Source of the DNA: Actinomycetota bacterium
GTDB taxonomy: Bacteria > Actinomycetota > Actinomycetes > Propionibacteriales > Propionibacteriaceae
Direction of reading: 5' to 3'
DNA length: 64,000 bases
NCBI GenBank assembly: GCA_020161795.1
Contig: JAIUOR010000060.1
Span: 124,001 to 188,000 of the forward strand
Part shown: in pieces, positions 43,492-51,387 of the stretch
Position numbering within the stretch: the first letter of the stretch is position 1
Layout: every line of letters starts with the position of its first letter
Made by a program: the position numbers and the translations under genes
Notes under the pieces: model-generated
Told to the model about the DNA's origin: nothing
Seen by the model: only the letters and a program-made list of their open reading frames with translations
Databases searched by the model: none

Positions 43492-46229
43492 GCACCCAGC
43501 GACGTTCTTCTCCTCCGCCGCGCTCCTCCGAACTACTTCGCGGGGGCCCCGCTGGCGGTTGGCTGGCCGGCTGGCGGCTCGCGCTGCGGATGGCCCGCCG
43601 GGAGGTGCGCCGCGACCTGGGACGCAGCGCCTTCGTCTGGCTGATGATCTGCCTGCCGGTGGCGGCGATCTGCACCAGCCAGGTGATCCTGGCCTCGCAG
43701 GACATCGCGCCCGCGGAGTTCCTCGACCTGCGGCTGGGGAACGGCTCGGCCCGCCTGACCTGGGCCGGCATCCGGTTCGAGCCGAGTACCGAACCGAACC
43801 TGCAGGCCGTCGTGCCGTACACCGGCGACGAGCTGTCCCTCGCCGAGCCGGCGCTGCCGATTCCCGGCTGGGGAGAGTCCCTCGCCGAGCAGCAGGCTGC
43901 CGTCGCGGCCTGGACGGGACAGCCGGCCTTCGTGCTCACCGTGGCCGGAGCCGCCGTTGAGAGCAGCGGCGAACTCGTCGAGCTGCTCGGGATCGACGCC
44001 GACGCAGCAGCCGCCACCGGGATGGCCCGGCTCACCGGGGGACGGTTCCCCGAGACCGCGGACGAGGTGCTGGTCACCCCGGCCTGGACCAGCCGCGGCC
44101 TGCCCGCCACCGGGACGGTCACCCTGCGCGGCGGCGATGCCGTCGCGGTCAGCTACCGGATCGTGGGCACTGCGCAGACCCGGCTCGACACCGTGATCGG
44201 ACTCGTCGGGATGCCCGATCCACAGGCTCCCGACCGCAGCTTCCTGCTGACCGGCGACCTCCCGGTCAGCTGGGCGGACGCCGTCCGGTTCGCCGAACGC
44301 GGCTTCGCAACCACCAGCCGCGCGATCGCCGCCGACCCGCCCGCGGAGATGCCGGAGATGGGAGCCGACCCCAGAGCCTCCTACGGCGGGCTGATCGGCA
44401 CCGGGGCGCTGCTGGAGGTCGCATTGGTGGTCGGCCCGGCCTTCGCGATCGGCGCGGCCCGGCAGCGTCGTGCCTTGGCGCTGGCCGCCTCGAACGGGGC
44501 GAGCGTCCGCCACCTGCGCCGACTGGCGCTGGGCCAGGCCGTACTGCTCGGTTCCACGGCGGCAGTGGTCGGCGTGGCCGCGGGCGTGGGGGTCGGCGTG
44601 GTCGCGTGGCAGTTCCTGTCGTCCGATCCCATCCAGGTGAACGGCCCGCTGGAGGTGCCGCCGTTCGTGGCGATCGTCCTCGTGCTGGGGACCCTCACCG
44701 CCCTGGTCGCGGCACTGGTACCCACCCGTGGGCTCGGTCGGCTCGATCTGGTGGCGACGCTGCGGGGGAGTGCCCGCTCGCGTCCGCCGGTGAAGCGTGC
44801 GCGGTGGTGGGGGCTGGTGCTGCTGACGCTCGGCCTGGCCGGCACGTGGGTGGGAGCTCCACTGGACGCGCTCGGCACCCAGCTCTCCTTCGCCGTCTGG
44901 TTCGGTGCGCTGGTCGTCACGGTGGCCGGCGTCCTGCTGACGCTGCCCTCGCTGCTGGACGGCGTGGGCCGGCTGGCCGGCTCGGCGGCGGCGGTGCCGC
45001 GGATGGCCTTGCGCGACCTCGGACGCCAGCGTGGCCGTGCCACCGCCACCGTCGCGGCCATCCTGGGCGGAACCCTGCTGCTGGGCGTGGTCTGGACGAT
45101 GGTCGCCAGCATCGAGGCCGACATCGCCCGCAAGGACGTCCCGCAGATGCCGCTGGGTCAGGCCGAGCTGTGGTCCGGCGGGCGCAGCATGGACGGTCTG
45201 CGGCAGGCCGTCGCGGCGGTTGACCCGACCTTGCGCACGGCCGAGGTCGGTGAGAGCTGGGGCTGGTCGGCTGACCCCGGGAGCGAAGAGGTGGAACAGT
45301 TCGCCGCGCTTCGGCCCGGCTGCGAGGTCGACGACGTCCTGAACAACCCCGATGTGCCGGAGGAGTGCGTCTCGCTCGGCAATGACAGCCGTACGGTCTT
45401 CGTCGCCGGCCTGGACGACCTGGTCTGGCTCTTCGACCTGGACGAGCCGCAGCAGACGGCGTTGCGCGACGGGAAGGTGCTGGTCGACACCTCCTCGCCG
45501 AACCACCCGATGCGGAGGGGTGTCAACGAGCTGATCGACGGACGGCTGCGGCTCGGCCATGTCACCTTCGACGGCGAAGCGCACCACCCGCACACCCTTG
45601 AGATTCCCGCGCTGGCGGTGACCGACGAGCTGATCGACCGGGGCTCCTCCAGCGGACGTTTCGGTGCGGTGATGACCACCGACACCGCCGCCCGCTTCCA
45701 GATCGCCGGGCGCAACGAGGTGCTGCGGGTGGTCGACCCCGCCGGACCGATCGGTCCCGACCTCGCCGCCCGGCTGGCGGCGGTCGTGGGCGATTCCCAG
45801 TCGACGATCCGAGTCGAGCGTGGCTACGAGGGCTCGACCGACCCGTACGTGTGGATGATGACCGCCTTCCTCGCCCTGCTGGCGGTGATCGCCGCGGCCA
45901 TGGCCACCATTCTGGCCACGGCCGAACAGCGTCCCTTCCTGGCCACCTTCGCCGCGGTGGGCGCCAGCCCGCGATTGAGCCGGCAGGTGGCCACCACGCA
46001 GGCGGCTGTTCTGGCTCTGCTGGGAACCCTGACCGGCGTGGGGATCGGCCTGCTGTCCGGCATCCCGATGGCGCTCTCCGCCACCAGTTCGTCGCGACCG
46101 TTCGGCCCGATCCTGGTCGTCCCCTGGCAGATCGCCCTCGGGCTCGTCATCGCGATCCCCGCGGTGGCCGCGCTGGTGGCCGCGATCTGCGTTCCGGCGA
46201 AGCCGGTGCTGGTCCGCCGCACCACCTGA
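43488..46229 (+). CDS. FtsX-family ABC permease, two-module
   Basis: A 913-residue integral membrane permease of MacB/FtsX type. An N-terminal helix (near residue 50), a large extracytoplasmic domain, helices near 310-400 (first FtsX domain), a mid-protein pair near 440-480, a second extracytoplasmic domain (about 570-770), and three C-terminal helices with LRPFLGTFAAVGA-like sequence (here RPFLATFAAVGASPRLSRQV). Such proteins drive lipid or peptide export or antibiotic detoxification. Its partner ATPase on this strand is not in the window; the only ATPase nearby is the truncated one on the other strand. Confidence 0.82.
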   Translation: MSTQRRSSPPPRSSELLRGGPAGGWLAGWRLALRMARREVRRDLGRSAFVWLMICLPVAAICTSQVILASQDIAPAEFLDLRLGNGSARLTWAGIRFEPSTEPNLQAVVPYTGDELSLAEPALPIPGWGESLAEQQAAVAAWTGQPAFVLTVAGAAVESSGELVELLGIDADAAAATGMARLTGGRFPETADEVLVTPAWTSRGLPATGTVTLRGGDAVAVSYRIVGTAQTRLDTVIGLVGMPDPQAPDRSFLLTGDLPVSWADAVRFAERGFATTSRAIAADPPAEMPEMGADPRASYGGLIGTGALLEVALVVGPAFAIGAARQRRALALAASNGASVRHLRRLALGQAVLLGSTAAVVGVAAGVGVGVVAWQFLSSDPIQVNGPLEVPPFVAIVLVLGTLTALVAALVPTRGLGRLDLVATLRGSARSRPPVKRARWWGLVLLTLGLAGTWVGAPLDALGTQLSFAVWFGALVVTVAGVLLTLPSLLDGVGRLAGSAAAVPRMALRDLGRQRGRATATVAAILGGTLLLGVVWTMVASIEADIARKDVPQMPLGQAELWSGGRSMDGLRQAVAAVDPTLRTAEVGESWGWSADPGSEEVEQFAALRPGCEVDDVLNNPDVPEECVSLGNDSRTVFVAGLDDLVWLFDLDEPQQTALRDGKVLVDTSSPNHPMRRGVNELIDGRLRLGHVTFDGEAHHPHTLEIPALAVTDELIDRGSSSGRFGAVMTTDTAARFQIAGRNEVLRVVDPAGPIGPDLAARLAAVVGDSQSTIRVERGYEGSTDPYVWMMTAFLALLAVIAAAMATILATAEQRPFLATFAAVGASPRLSRQVATTQAAVLALLGTLTGVGIGLLSGIPMALSATSSSRPFGPILVVPWQIALGLVIAIPAVAALVAAICVPAKPVLVRRTT

Positions 46230-46270
46230 GGCGTGACTAGGCTGGCCCCGACTCTCCGAAAGGGACGACG

Positions 46271-47785
46271 ATGCCGGCTCGCCAGTTCTCGCTGCGGCTC
46301 CAGGAGCCGGCTGCGCTCCAGGAAGGGTTGCGACGGCTGCGCTCGTCCCTGGGGATTCCGGGCGGGTACCCGCAGGAGGCGCTGGCTGAGGCCGAGGCGG
46401 CGGCCGCGTCCCCGGTGCTGCCCGCTCGCGATCTCACCGACGTTCCGTTCGTCACCCTCGATCCGCCGGGATCGACCGATCTGGATCAGGCCTTCCACCT
46501 CTCCCGCCAGCGGGGCGGGTACCTGCTGCGGTACGCCATTGCGGACGTGGCGGCGTTTGTCCGTCCCGGTGGGGCGCTGGACGCCGAGACCCACGCTCGC
46601 GGGCAGACCTTCTACGCGCCCACCCACCGGGTGGGGCTGCATCCGCCGGTGCTGGCCGAAGGGGTGGCCAGCCTGCTGCCCGGGCAGGTTCGCCCCGCGC
46701 TGGTGTGGGAGATCGAGTTCGATTCCACGGGGGCAGCCACCTCCACGCACGTGGCCCGGGCGCAGGTGCGGAGCCGGAGGCAGTGGGCCTACCCCGAGGC
46801 GCAGCAGGCGCTCGACGCCGGGTCGGGGGACGAGCAACTGGTCCTGTTGCGCGACGTCGGGCTCCTGCGGCTGCAGCAGGAGGCGGCGCGCGGCGGGGTC
46901 AGCCTGCCGGTGCCGGAGCAGGAGGTCGTCGCCACCGGCCACAGTTACTCCTCGCTTCGCTCGTCAGGACCTTCCTTGCCCTCGAACGAGCCCGAGCAAG
47001 CTCGGCTCGTCGCTCGGGCGTCGTCGGTCTGGGAGCTGGAGTTTCGCGCCCTGCTGCCGATCGAGACCTGGAACGCCCAGCTGTCGCTGGCCACCGGGAT
47101 GGCGGCCGCCCGGATCATGCTGGACGGCGGAGTCGGCCTCCTGCGGACCCTGCCGCCGGCGCGCGACTCCGGCCTGGCGAAGCTGCGGCGCACCGCTGCG
47201 GCGCTGGGCATCCGCTGGCCGCACAGCCTGGACTACCCGGGCTTCGTCCGCAGCCTCGATCCGTCCGAGCCGCGGCACGTGGCGATGCTGAATGCCTGCA
47301 CCATGCTCTTCCGCGGCGCGGGCTACGCCGCCTTCGACCGTACGCCGCCGGAACAGGCCGAGCACGCCGCGATCGCCGCCCCGTACGCTCACTGCACCGC
47401 GCCGCTGCGCCGGCTGGTCGACCGCTACGCCGGTGAGATCTGCGTCGCGCTGTGCGCCGGGGTTCCGGTACCGGGCTGGGTGAGCGATGCGCTGCCGTCC
47501 CTACCCGGCGAGATGGACGAGAGCAACCGCCGCGCCCGCAAGTACGAGCGCGGCATCGTCGACCTGGTGGAGGCCATGGTGCTGGCGCCCAGGCTGGGGG
47601 AAACCTTCGCCGGAACAGTGCTGGAGGTGGACGCGGACCGCGGTGACGGAGTTCTGCAGCTGACCGAGCCGGCGGTGGAAGCGGTCGTCAAGGGCACCGG
47701 GCTCACCCTCGGCGAGCAGGTGCAGGCGACCCTGGTGGCAGCCGATCTGCTGACCGGCAAGGTGGGCTTCGCGACCCTGCCGTAG
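46271..47785 (+). CDS. RNB-domain ribonuclease (RNase II-like) carrying an unusual internal insert
   Basis: A 504-residue exoribonuclease of the actinobacterial RNB type. Catalytic acidic residues lie in TLDPPGSTDLDQAFHLS (D64, D70, D72); later motifs WNAQLSLATGMAAARIML and APYAHCTAPLRRLVDRYAGE match the RNB fold. Residues about 223-251 (between VVAT and WELEFRALLP) are a Ser/Arg-rich stretch that interrupts an otherwise continuous strand and is encoded by a REP-like repeat (see separate entry); the protein is about 30 residues longer than its relatives. The RNase P RNA gene follows 10 bp after the stop. Confidence 0.87.
   Translation: MPARQFSLRLQEPAALQEGLRRLRSSLGIPGGYPQEALAEAEAAAASPVLPARDLTDVPFVTLDPPGSTDLDQAFHLSRQRGGYLLRYAIADVAAFVRPGGALDAETHARGQTFYAPTHRVGLHPPVLAEGVASLLPGQVRPALVWEIEFDSTGAATSTHVARAQVRSRRQWAYPEAQQALDAGSGDEQLVLLRDVGLLRLQQEAARGGVSLPVPEQEVVATGHSYSSLRSSGPSLPSNEPEQARLVARASSVWELEFRALLPIETWNAQLSLATGMAAARIMLDGGVGLLRTLPPARDSGLAKLRRTAAALGIRWPHSLDYPGFVRSLDPSEPRHVAMLNACTMLFRGAGYAAFDRTPPEQAEHAAIAAPYAHCTAPLRRLVDRYAGEICVALCAGVPVPGWVSDALPSLPGEMDESNRRARKYERGIVDLVEAMVLAPRLGETFAGTVLEVDADRGDGVLQLTEPAVEAVVKGTGLTLGEQVQATLVAADLLTGKVGFATLP
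46939..47025. repeat. In-frame REP-like insertion inside the RNB ribonuclease gene
   Basis: About 87 bp of skewed sequence (TCCTCGCTTCGCTCGTCAGG; CGAGCCCGAGCAAGCTCGG; CTCGTCGCTCGGGCGTCG) with an imperfect hairpin CGAGC-C-CGAGC AA GCTCG-GCTCG. It adds about 29 codons without shifting frame. Such CTCGCTTCGCTCG-type units are usually intergenic. Confidence 0.5.
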
Positions 47786-47795
47786 ACTTGCCCGC

Positions 47796-48187
47796 GACGA
47801 GTGGGCCAGGTGATCGCGGCCGTCAGGCTGAGGAAAGTCCGGACTCCACAGAGCAGGGTGGTGGGTAACGCCCACCCGGGGTGACCCGCGGGAAAGTGCC
47901 ACAGAGAACAGACCGCCCCGGCGCGAGCCGGGGTAAGGGTGAAACGGTGGTGTAAGAGACCACCAGCGTCCCAGGCGACTGGGACGGCTCGGTAAACCCC
48001 ACCCGGAGCAAGACCAAGAAGGGCCGGATCCTCGGATCAGGCCCGCGGACGCCGTCTGAGTGCTGCTCGCACGAGGCGTCCGGGTAGGTCGCACGCCGCG
48101 AGGCGAAGGCGGCTGGCAACAGCCGTCGCAGATGGATGATCACCGGTTCCCCGGAACCACAGAATCCGGCTTATCGGCCCACTCGTC
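47796..48187 (+). ncRNA. rnpB: RNase P RNA, bacterial class A
   Basis: Catalytic RNA of RNase P, which matures tRNA 5' ends. The terminal P1 stem is perfect over 12 bp: GACGAGTGGGCC at the 5' end with GGCCCACTCGTC at the 3' end. Conserved core segments are present: GAGGAAAGTCCGG at 47830-47842, ACAGAGAACAGACCGCC near 47902, GGTAAGGGTGAAACGGTGG, AGAGACCACCAGC, and CCAC-AGAATCCGGCTTA near the 3' end. Length about 392 nt, usual for actinobacteria. It starts almost directly behind the RNB ribonuclease gene. Confidence 0.95.
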
Positions 48188-48212
48188 CCACCTCGCGGGT
48201 ACCCTGTCGGGC

Positions 48213-49106
48213 ATGCGCGCGCTCGGGCGGGTGATCGGTGTGGCAACGGTGGCCGCGCTGGTGTCGGGGTGCCAGATGGCATGGATCTTCGAGGAGCCGG
48301 TGCCCCCGGTGCCGGACGTCACGATCGGGCCGACCTCCCCGCCGCCGGAACCGACGCCGACCCCCACGTCCCAGGAGCCGGATCCGCACGCCTATCGCGG
48401 AAAGGTGGCCAAGGGCGCGAAGTGCCTCACCCTGAAGGACGAGCAGATCGCGCGGTTGCAGGAGGTCGGTGGGGTCGGCGGCGCGATCACCTACTCGCGA
48501 GGTTCGATGGTGGAATCCAACGACGGCTGGTCGGCGATCGCGGTTCTCACCGAGGTGCATCCGAACCCCGACGGCCACACCCGCGATTCCGTCCCCACCC
48601 ACCACTTCTTCGTCACCAGCGCGACGACGCCGGTCGAATGGGCCTACGCGACGACCACCTACCGGCTCGCCGACGACGCCGACGATGCCGCCGTCCGCAA
48701 GGCCGCCGGCTGCGCGAGCAAGCTGCCCGCCCCCAAGCCGACCCTCGAGCCCACCGATCCGAAGACCTATACCGGCAAGCTCGCCAAGGGCGCCACGTGC
48801 AAGGCGGTCGGGGACGACCTGCTCGCCCACCTGGAACAGGTCGGCCAGGTCGGCGGTGCCATCACCTTCCCGCGCGGCGAGATGGTCCGCGCCAACGGCA
48901 AGTGGTGGACGGTGGCTGTCGCCACCCAGGTCAATCCGAACAGCGCCGGCATCACGGCGGAGGACGTCCCCGCGGTGGAGTACTTCGTGACCAACGCTCC
49001 GTCCTACAAGAAGTCGTCCAAGGCCAGAATCGTCCACTTCCCGCTCAACCCGGCCAAGAAGGACGCAGCCGCCGCCAAGGCCCTGAAGTGCCTGGGGGCC
49101 GACTGA
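48213..49106 (+). CDS. Secreted lipoprotein with two tandem homologous domains
   Basis: A 297-residue lipoprotein: signal sequence ending SGC (Cys20), Pro/Thr-rich linker (30-55), then two copies of one domain. The first reads YRGKVAKGAKCLTL and VGGVGGAITYSRGSMVESND; the second YTGKLAKGATCKAV and VGQVGGAITFPRGEMVRANG; both continue with a V-ALTEVHPN/VATQVNPN-like strand. Each has paired cysteines. Internal duplication is clear; I know no function. It begins 26 bp after rnpB and converges on map. Confidence 0.7.
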   Translation: MRALGRVIGVATVAALVSGCQMAWIFEEPVPPVPDVTIGPTSPPPEPTPTPTSQEPDPHAYRGKVAKGAKCLTLKDEQIARLQEVGGVGGAITYSRGSMVESNDGWSAIAVLTEVHPNPDGHTRDSVPTHHFFVTSATTPVEWAYATTTYRLADDADDAAVRKAAGCASKLPAPKPTLEPTDPKTYTGKLAKGATCKAVGDDLLAHLEQVGQVGGAITFPRGEMVRANGKWWTVAVATQVNPNSAGITAEDVPAVEYFVTNAPSYKKSSKARIVHFPLNPAKKDAAAAKALKCLGAD

Positions 49107-49138
49107 CCGCGGCTGGTCCGAGCCGGTCAGCCGGGTCG

Positions 49139-49987
49139 TCAGGGAACGGTCAGGATCTCCGCGCCGGTCGGCGTGACCACCAGGGACTGCTCGAACTGGG
49201 CGACCCGGGAACCGTCGTCGGTGACCACCGTCCAGTCGTCCGACCAGACGTGCGAGCGCTGGTCGCCCATGGCCAGCATCGGCTCGATCGTGAAGGTCAT
49301 CCCCACCTCGATCACCGTGTCGGCCAGCGGTTCGTCGTAGTGCGGGATCACCAGCCCGGAATGGAAGGCGGTGTGCACCCCGTGCCCGGTGTAGTCGCGG
49401 ACCACGCCGTAGCCGAAGCGCTTGGCGTAGGCCTCGATCACCCGTCCGATCACGTTCACCTGACGGCCCGGGCGCACCGCGCGGATGCCCCGGTTCATCG
49501 CCTCCCGGGTGCGTTCGGTGAGCAGCCGTGACTCCTCGTCCACGTCACCGCAGAAATAGGTGGCGCAGTTGTCGCCGTGCACGCCGTCGATGAACGCTGT
49601 GACGTCGATCTTCACCAGATCGCCGTCCGCCATTGGGCGGGTGTCGGGGATGCCGTGGCAGATCACCTCGTTCACCGAGGTGCAGCACGACTTCGGGAAT
49701 CCGCGGTAGCCCAGCGTCGACGGGTAGGCGTGGTGGTCGAGCAGGAATTCGTGGACCGCGGCGTCGACGGCGTCGGTGGTGACGCCCGGCGCGATCGCGT
49801 CGGCGCCGGCCTGCATCGCCTGGGCGGCGATCCGTCCGGCCACCCGCATCTTCTCGATCGTCTCGGTGGTCTGCACGTGCGGGCCGTTGTAGTGCTCGGG
49901 CATCGGCTTGTCGACGTAGTGCGGACGCGGGATGCCGGCCGGCACCGGCCGGCGCGGCGTGATCGGAAAGGGCTTGATCGGGCTCAC
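49139..49987 (-). CDS. map: Type I methionine aminopeptidase (MapB-type, N-terminally extended)
   Basis: A 282-residue dinuclear-metal peptidase removing N-terminal methionine. Metal/catalytic residues: [10 protein letters not shown] (His), [20 protein letters not shown] (two Asp), [12 protein letters not shown] (His) and [16 protein letters not shown] (Glu). The N-terminal 40 residues ([16 protein letters not shown]) form the SH3-binding-like extension of actinobacterial MapB. GTG start at 49987. Its 5' region is duplicated 10.9 kb away at 60847-60906, so this gene end borders an inserted island. Confidence 0.92.
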   Translation of the reverse strand: MSPIKPFPITPRRPVPAGIPRPHYVDKPMPEHYNGPHVQTTETIEKMRVAGRIAAQAMQAGADAIAPGVTTDAVDAAVHEFLLDHHAYPSTLGYRGFPKSCCTSVNEVICHGIPDTRPMADGDLVKIDVTAFIDGVHGDNCATYFCGDVDEESRLLTERTREAMNRGIRAVRPGRQVNVIGRVIEAYAKRFGYGVVRDYTGHGVHTAFHSGLVIPHYDEPLADTVIEVGMTFTIEPMLAMGDQRSHVWSDDWTVVTDDGSRVAQFEQSLVVTPTGAEILTVP

Positions 49988-50010
49988 TTAGGCGATGATA
50001 GTGACACCGC
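49951..50010. repeat. Left copy of a 60-bp imperfect direct repeat bounding the inositol island
   Basis: Covers the first codons of map and its upstream TGATAGTGACAC. 49 of 60 positions match the copy at 60847-60906 in the same orientation, including an unbroken 10-base block GGAAAGGGCT followed by TGAT. No integrase gene or target-site duplication was seen. Confidence 0.75.
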
Positions 50011-50064
50011 GATCTGCAGGGCCGCACAAGCCTCAGGTCAATCACAGTTGGCCACGAGTACCGC

Positions 50065-50940
50065 TCAGTGGAATGGCAGGCGTGGATCCGGCGTCTGATC
50101 GGCCCAGGTCGCTCGTATCCAGTGGTGAGCCGGATCATCGGTCGACAGCCATTGCCTGTCGCTCGCCGGACCGGCCATGACGTTCAGTCCATAGAGGTCG
50201 TAGCCGGGGGCAGCCATGGTAGGTCCGTGGTAGCCATGGGGAACGAGGACAGTGTCCCCATGATGGATCTCTGTGAACAGATTCAGCGGACGGTCGGGCG
50301 TGCCGTATCCGCGTTGGAAGGCGAGCCCTTGCTGTTCCTGCTCCGCGCGGAACATGAAGAAGTAGGTCTCTTCCAGAGCTCGCTCCTCCGCTGTGTGCGC
50401 ATCGTGCTTGTGCGGCGGGAAGGAAGACCAATTGCCGCCCGGGGTGATGGCTTCACAGACCAACAGGCGACCGGTCGACGCCCTGGTGTTGAGGGCGTAG
50501 TTGGTGATCTGACGCGAACAACTGCCTGCGCCGCGGACGGAGGACTCGGCAACCGCCGCTGGGTAGTAGGAGGGTGGTGGGCACTGCACCGTGCTTGCCT
50601 CGGCGGCGCAGATTGCCAGCAATACGGGCTGTTCGGCCTGGATGACGGTGCTCGTTCTCGGCGGAAGGTACTGAAAATCGGTGACACCGGAGAACACGTC
50701 GAGACGACCCTCCAGCCCTTGGTCGGCCGCCTCGCCAGCGTGGCTCCAGGAGACGGTCGCCCGCCCCCGTAGAGGCAGGAGGATTGCCTCGAAGTCGCCC
50801 AGATCGAATCCGTGCGTCGCGCCCGGCTCCAGTTGGACAACGCGTAGACCCACGTATGACCAGCCCGCGGACTCCGGAGTGATGTCCACCCATACGTGTT
50901 CGTCACGTTGCGGATGAATCACCATCGGTTGTGTGCTCAC
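50065..50940 (-). CDS. iolB: 5-deoxy-glucuronate isomerase
   Basis: A 291-residue cupin-fold isomerase of inositol catabolism, converting 5-deoxy-D-glucuronate to 2-deoxy-5-keto-D-gluconate. Motifs: PPHKHDAHTAEERALEETYF with the metal-binding His/Glu set, GYGTPDRPLNLFTEIHHGDT and VLVPHGYHGPTMAAPGYDLY. Length matches IolB. First gene of the island, transcribed away from iolD; the shared upstream region holds two copies of the GTTGC-N7-GCAAC palindrome. Confidence 0.93.
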   Translation of the reverse strand: MSTQPMVIHPQRDEHVWVDITPESAGWSYVGLRVVQLEPGATHGFDLGDFEAILLPLRGRATVSWSHAGEAADQGLEGRLDVFSGVTDFQYLPPRTSTVIQAEQPVLLAICAAEASTVQCPPPSYYPAAVAESSVRGAGSCSRQITNYALNTRASTGRLLVCEAITPGGNWSSFPPHKHDAHTAEERALEETYFFMFRAEQEQQGLAFQRGYGTPDRPLNLFTEIHHGDTVLVPHGYHGPTMAAPGYDLYGLNVMAGPASDRQWLSTDDPAHHWIRATWADQTPDPRLPFH

Positions 50941-50991
50941 ATCGGCAAGCTACACAGTTCCGGTGGGAAAGCGCCCGGCGAGGATCTCGAT

Positions 50992-51008
50992 GTTGCGTTC
51001 CATGCAAC
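50992..51008. promoter_or_regulatory. Operator-like palindrome 1 (GTTGC-N7-GCAAC)
   Basis: TGTTGC-GTTCCAT-GCAACT, 52 bp upstream of the iolB start. Same spacing and arms as the copy at 51171-51187 and nearly the same as that at 56061-56077. The 447-bp iolB-iolD intergenic region also contains a GTTGC half-site at 51232 next to tandem ATGCACGA units; no gene was found in it. Confidence 0.65.
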
Positions 51009-51170
51009 TATCTGAGGTAAGGCGCTTGCCGCCGCCATGATTCATGGGCCGTGGGCGTGCAAATCCGGTTTGGGCGCAGCCTCCAACGCGGCTCGTGCCA
51101 CAACTTCCTCCTTCGTGAACAAGGTGGGTGCGACTGGATTCGACGATCGCACATCGTGGATTAGCGCATT

Positions 51171-51187
51171 GTTGCGGCCAGTGCAAC
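51171..51187. promoter_or_regulatory. Operator-like palindrome 2 (GTTGC-N7-GCAAC)
   Basis: TTGTTGC-GGCCAGT-GCAACTA, 201 bp upstream of the iolD start and 231 bp upstream of the iolB start. Extended consensus with the other copies: TGTTGC-N7-GCAACWA. Probable IclR-family binding site. Confidence 0.65.
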
Positions 51188-51387
51188 TACCGGCCGCAGG
51201 TGTCTTGATATTGCTCAGTACGTCCGCGAAAGTTGCATGCACGACATGCACGATCGTTCGAGGGCGAGCGGAAGCTTGGGACCCGTCAATAGCGAAAACA
51301 ATCAGAAGAACTGTGTTCGGCCGCGAGGTCAACCAGTTGAATATCAAGCGCCCCACGCTTGAAGCAGCGAACCTGGAAGGACCGAAG

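Noticed and set aside
51037-51387. 117-codon N-terminal extension of iolD
   Set aside because: No family similarity, it covers an operator palindrome, and GTG 51388 has a good ribosome site and the conserved IolD N-terminus.
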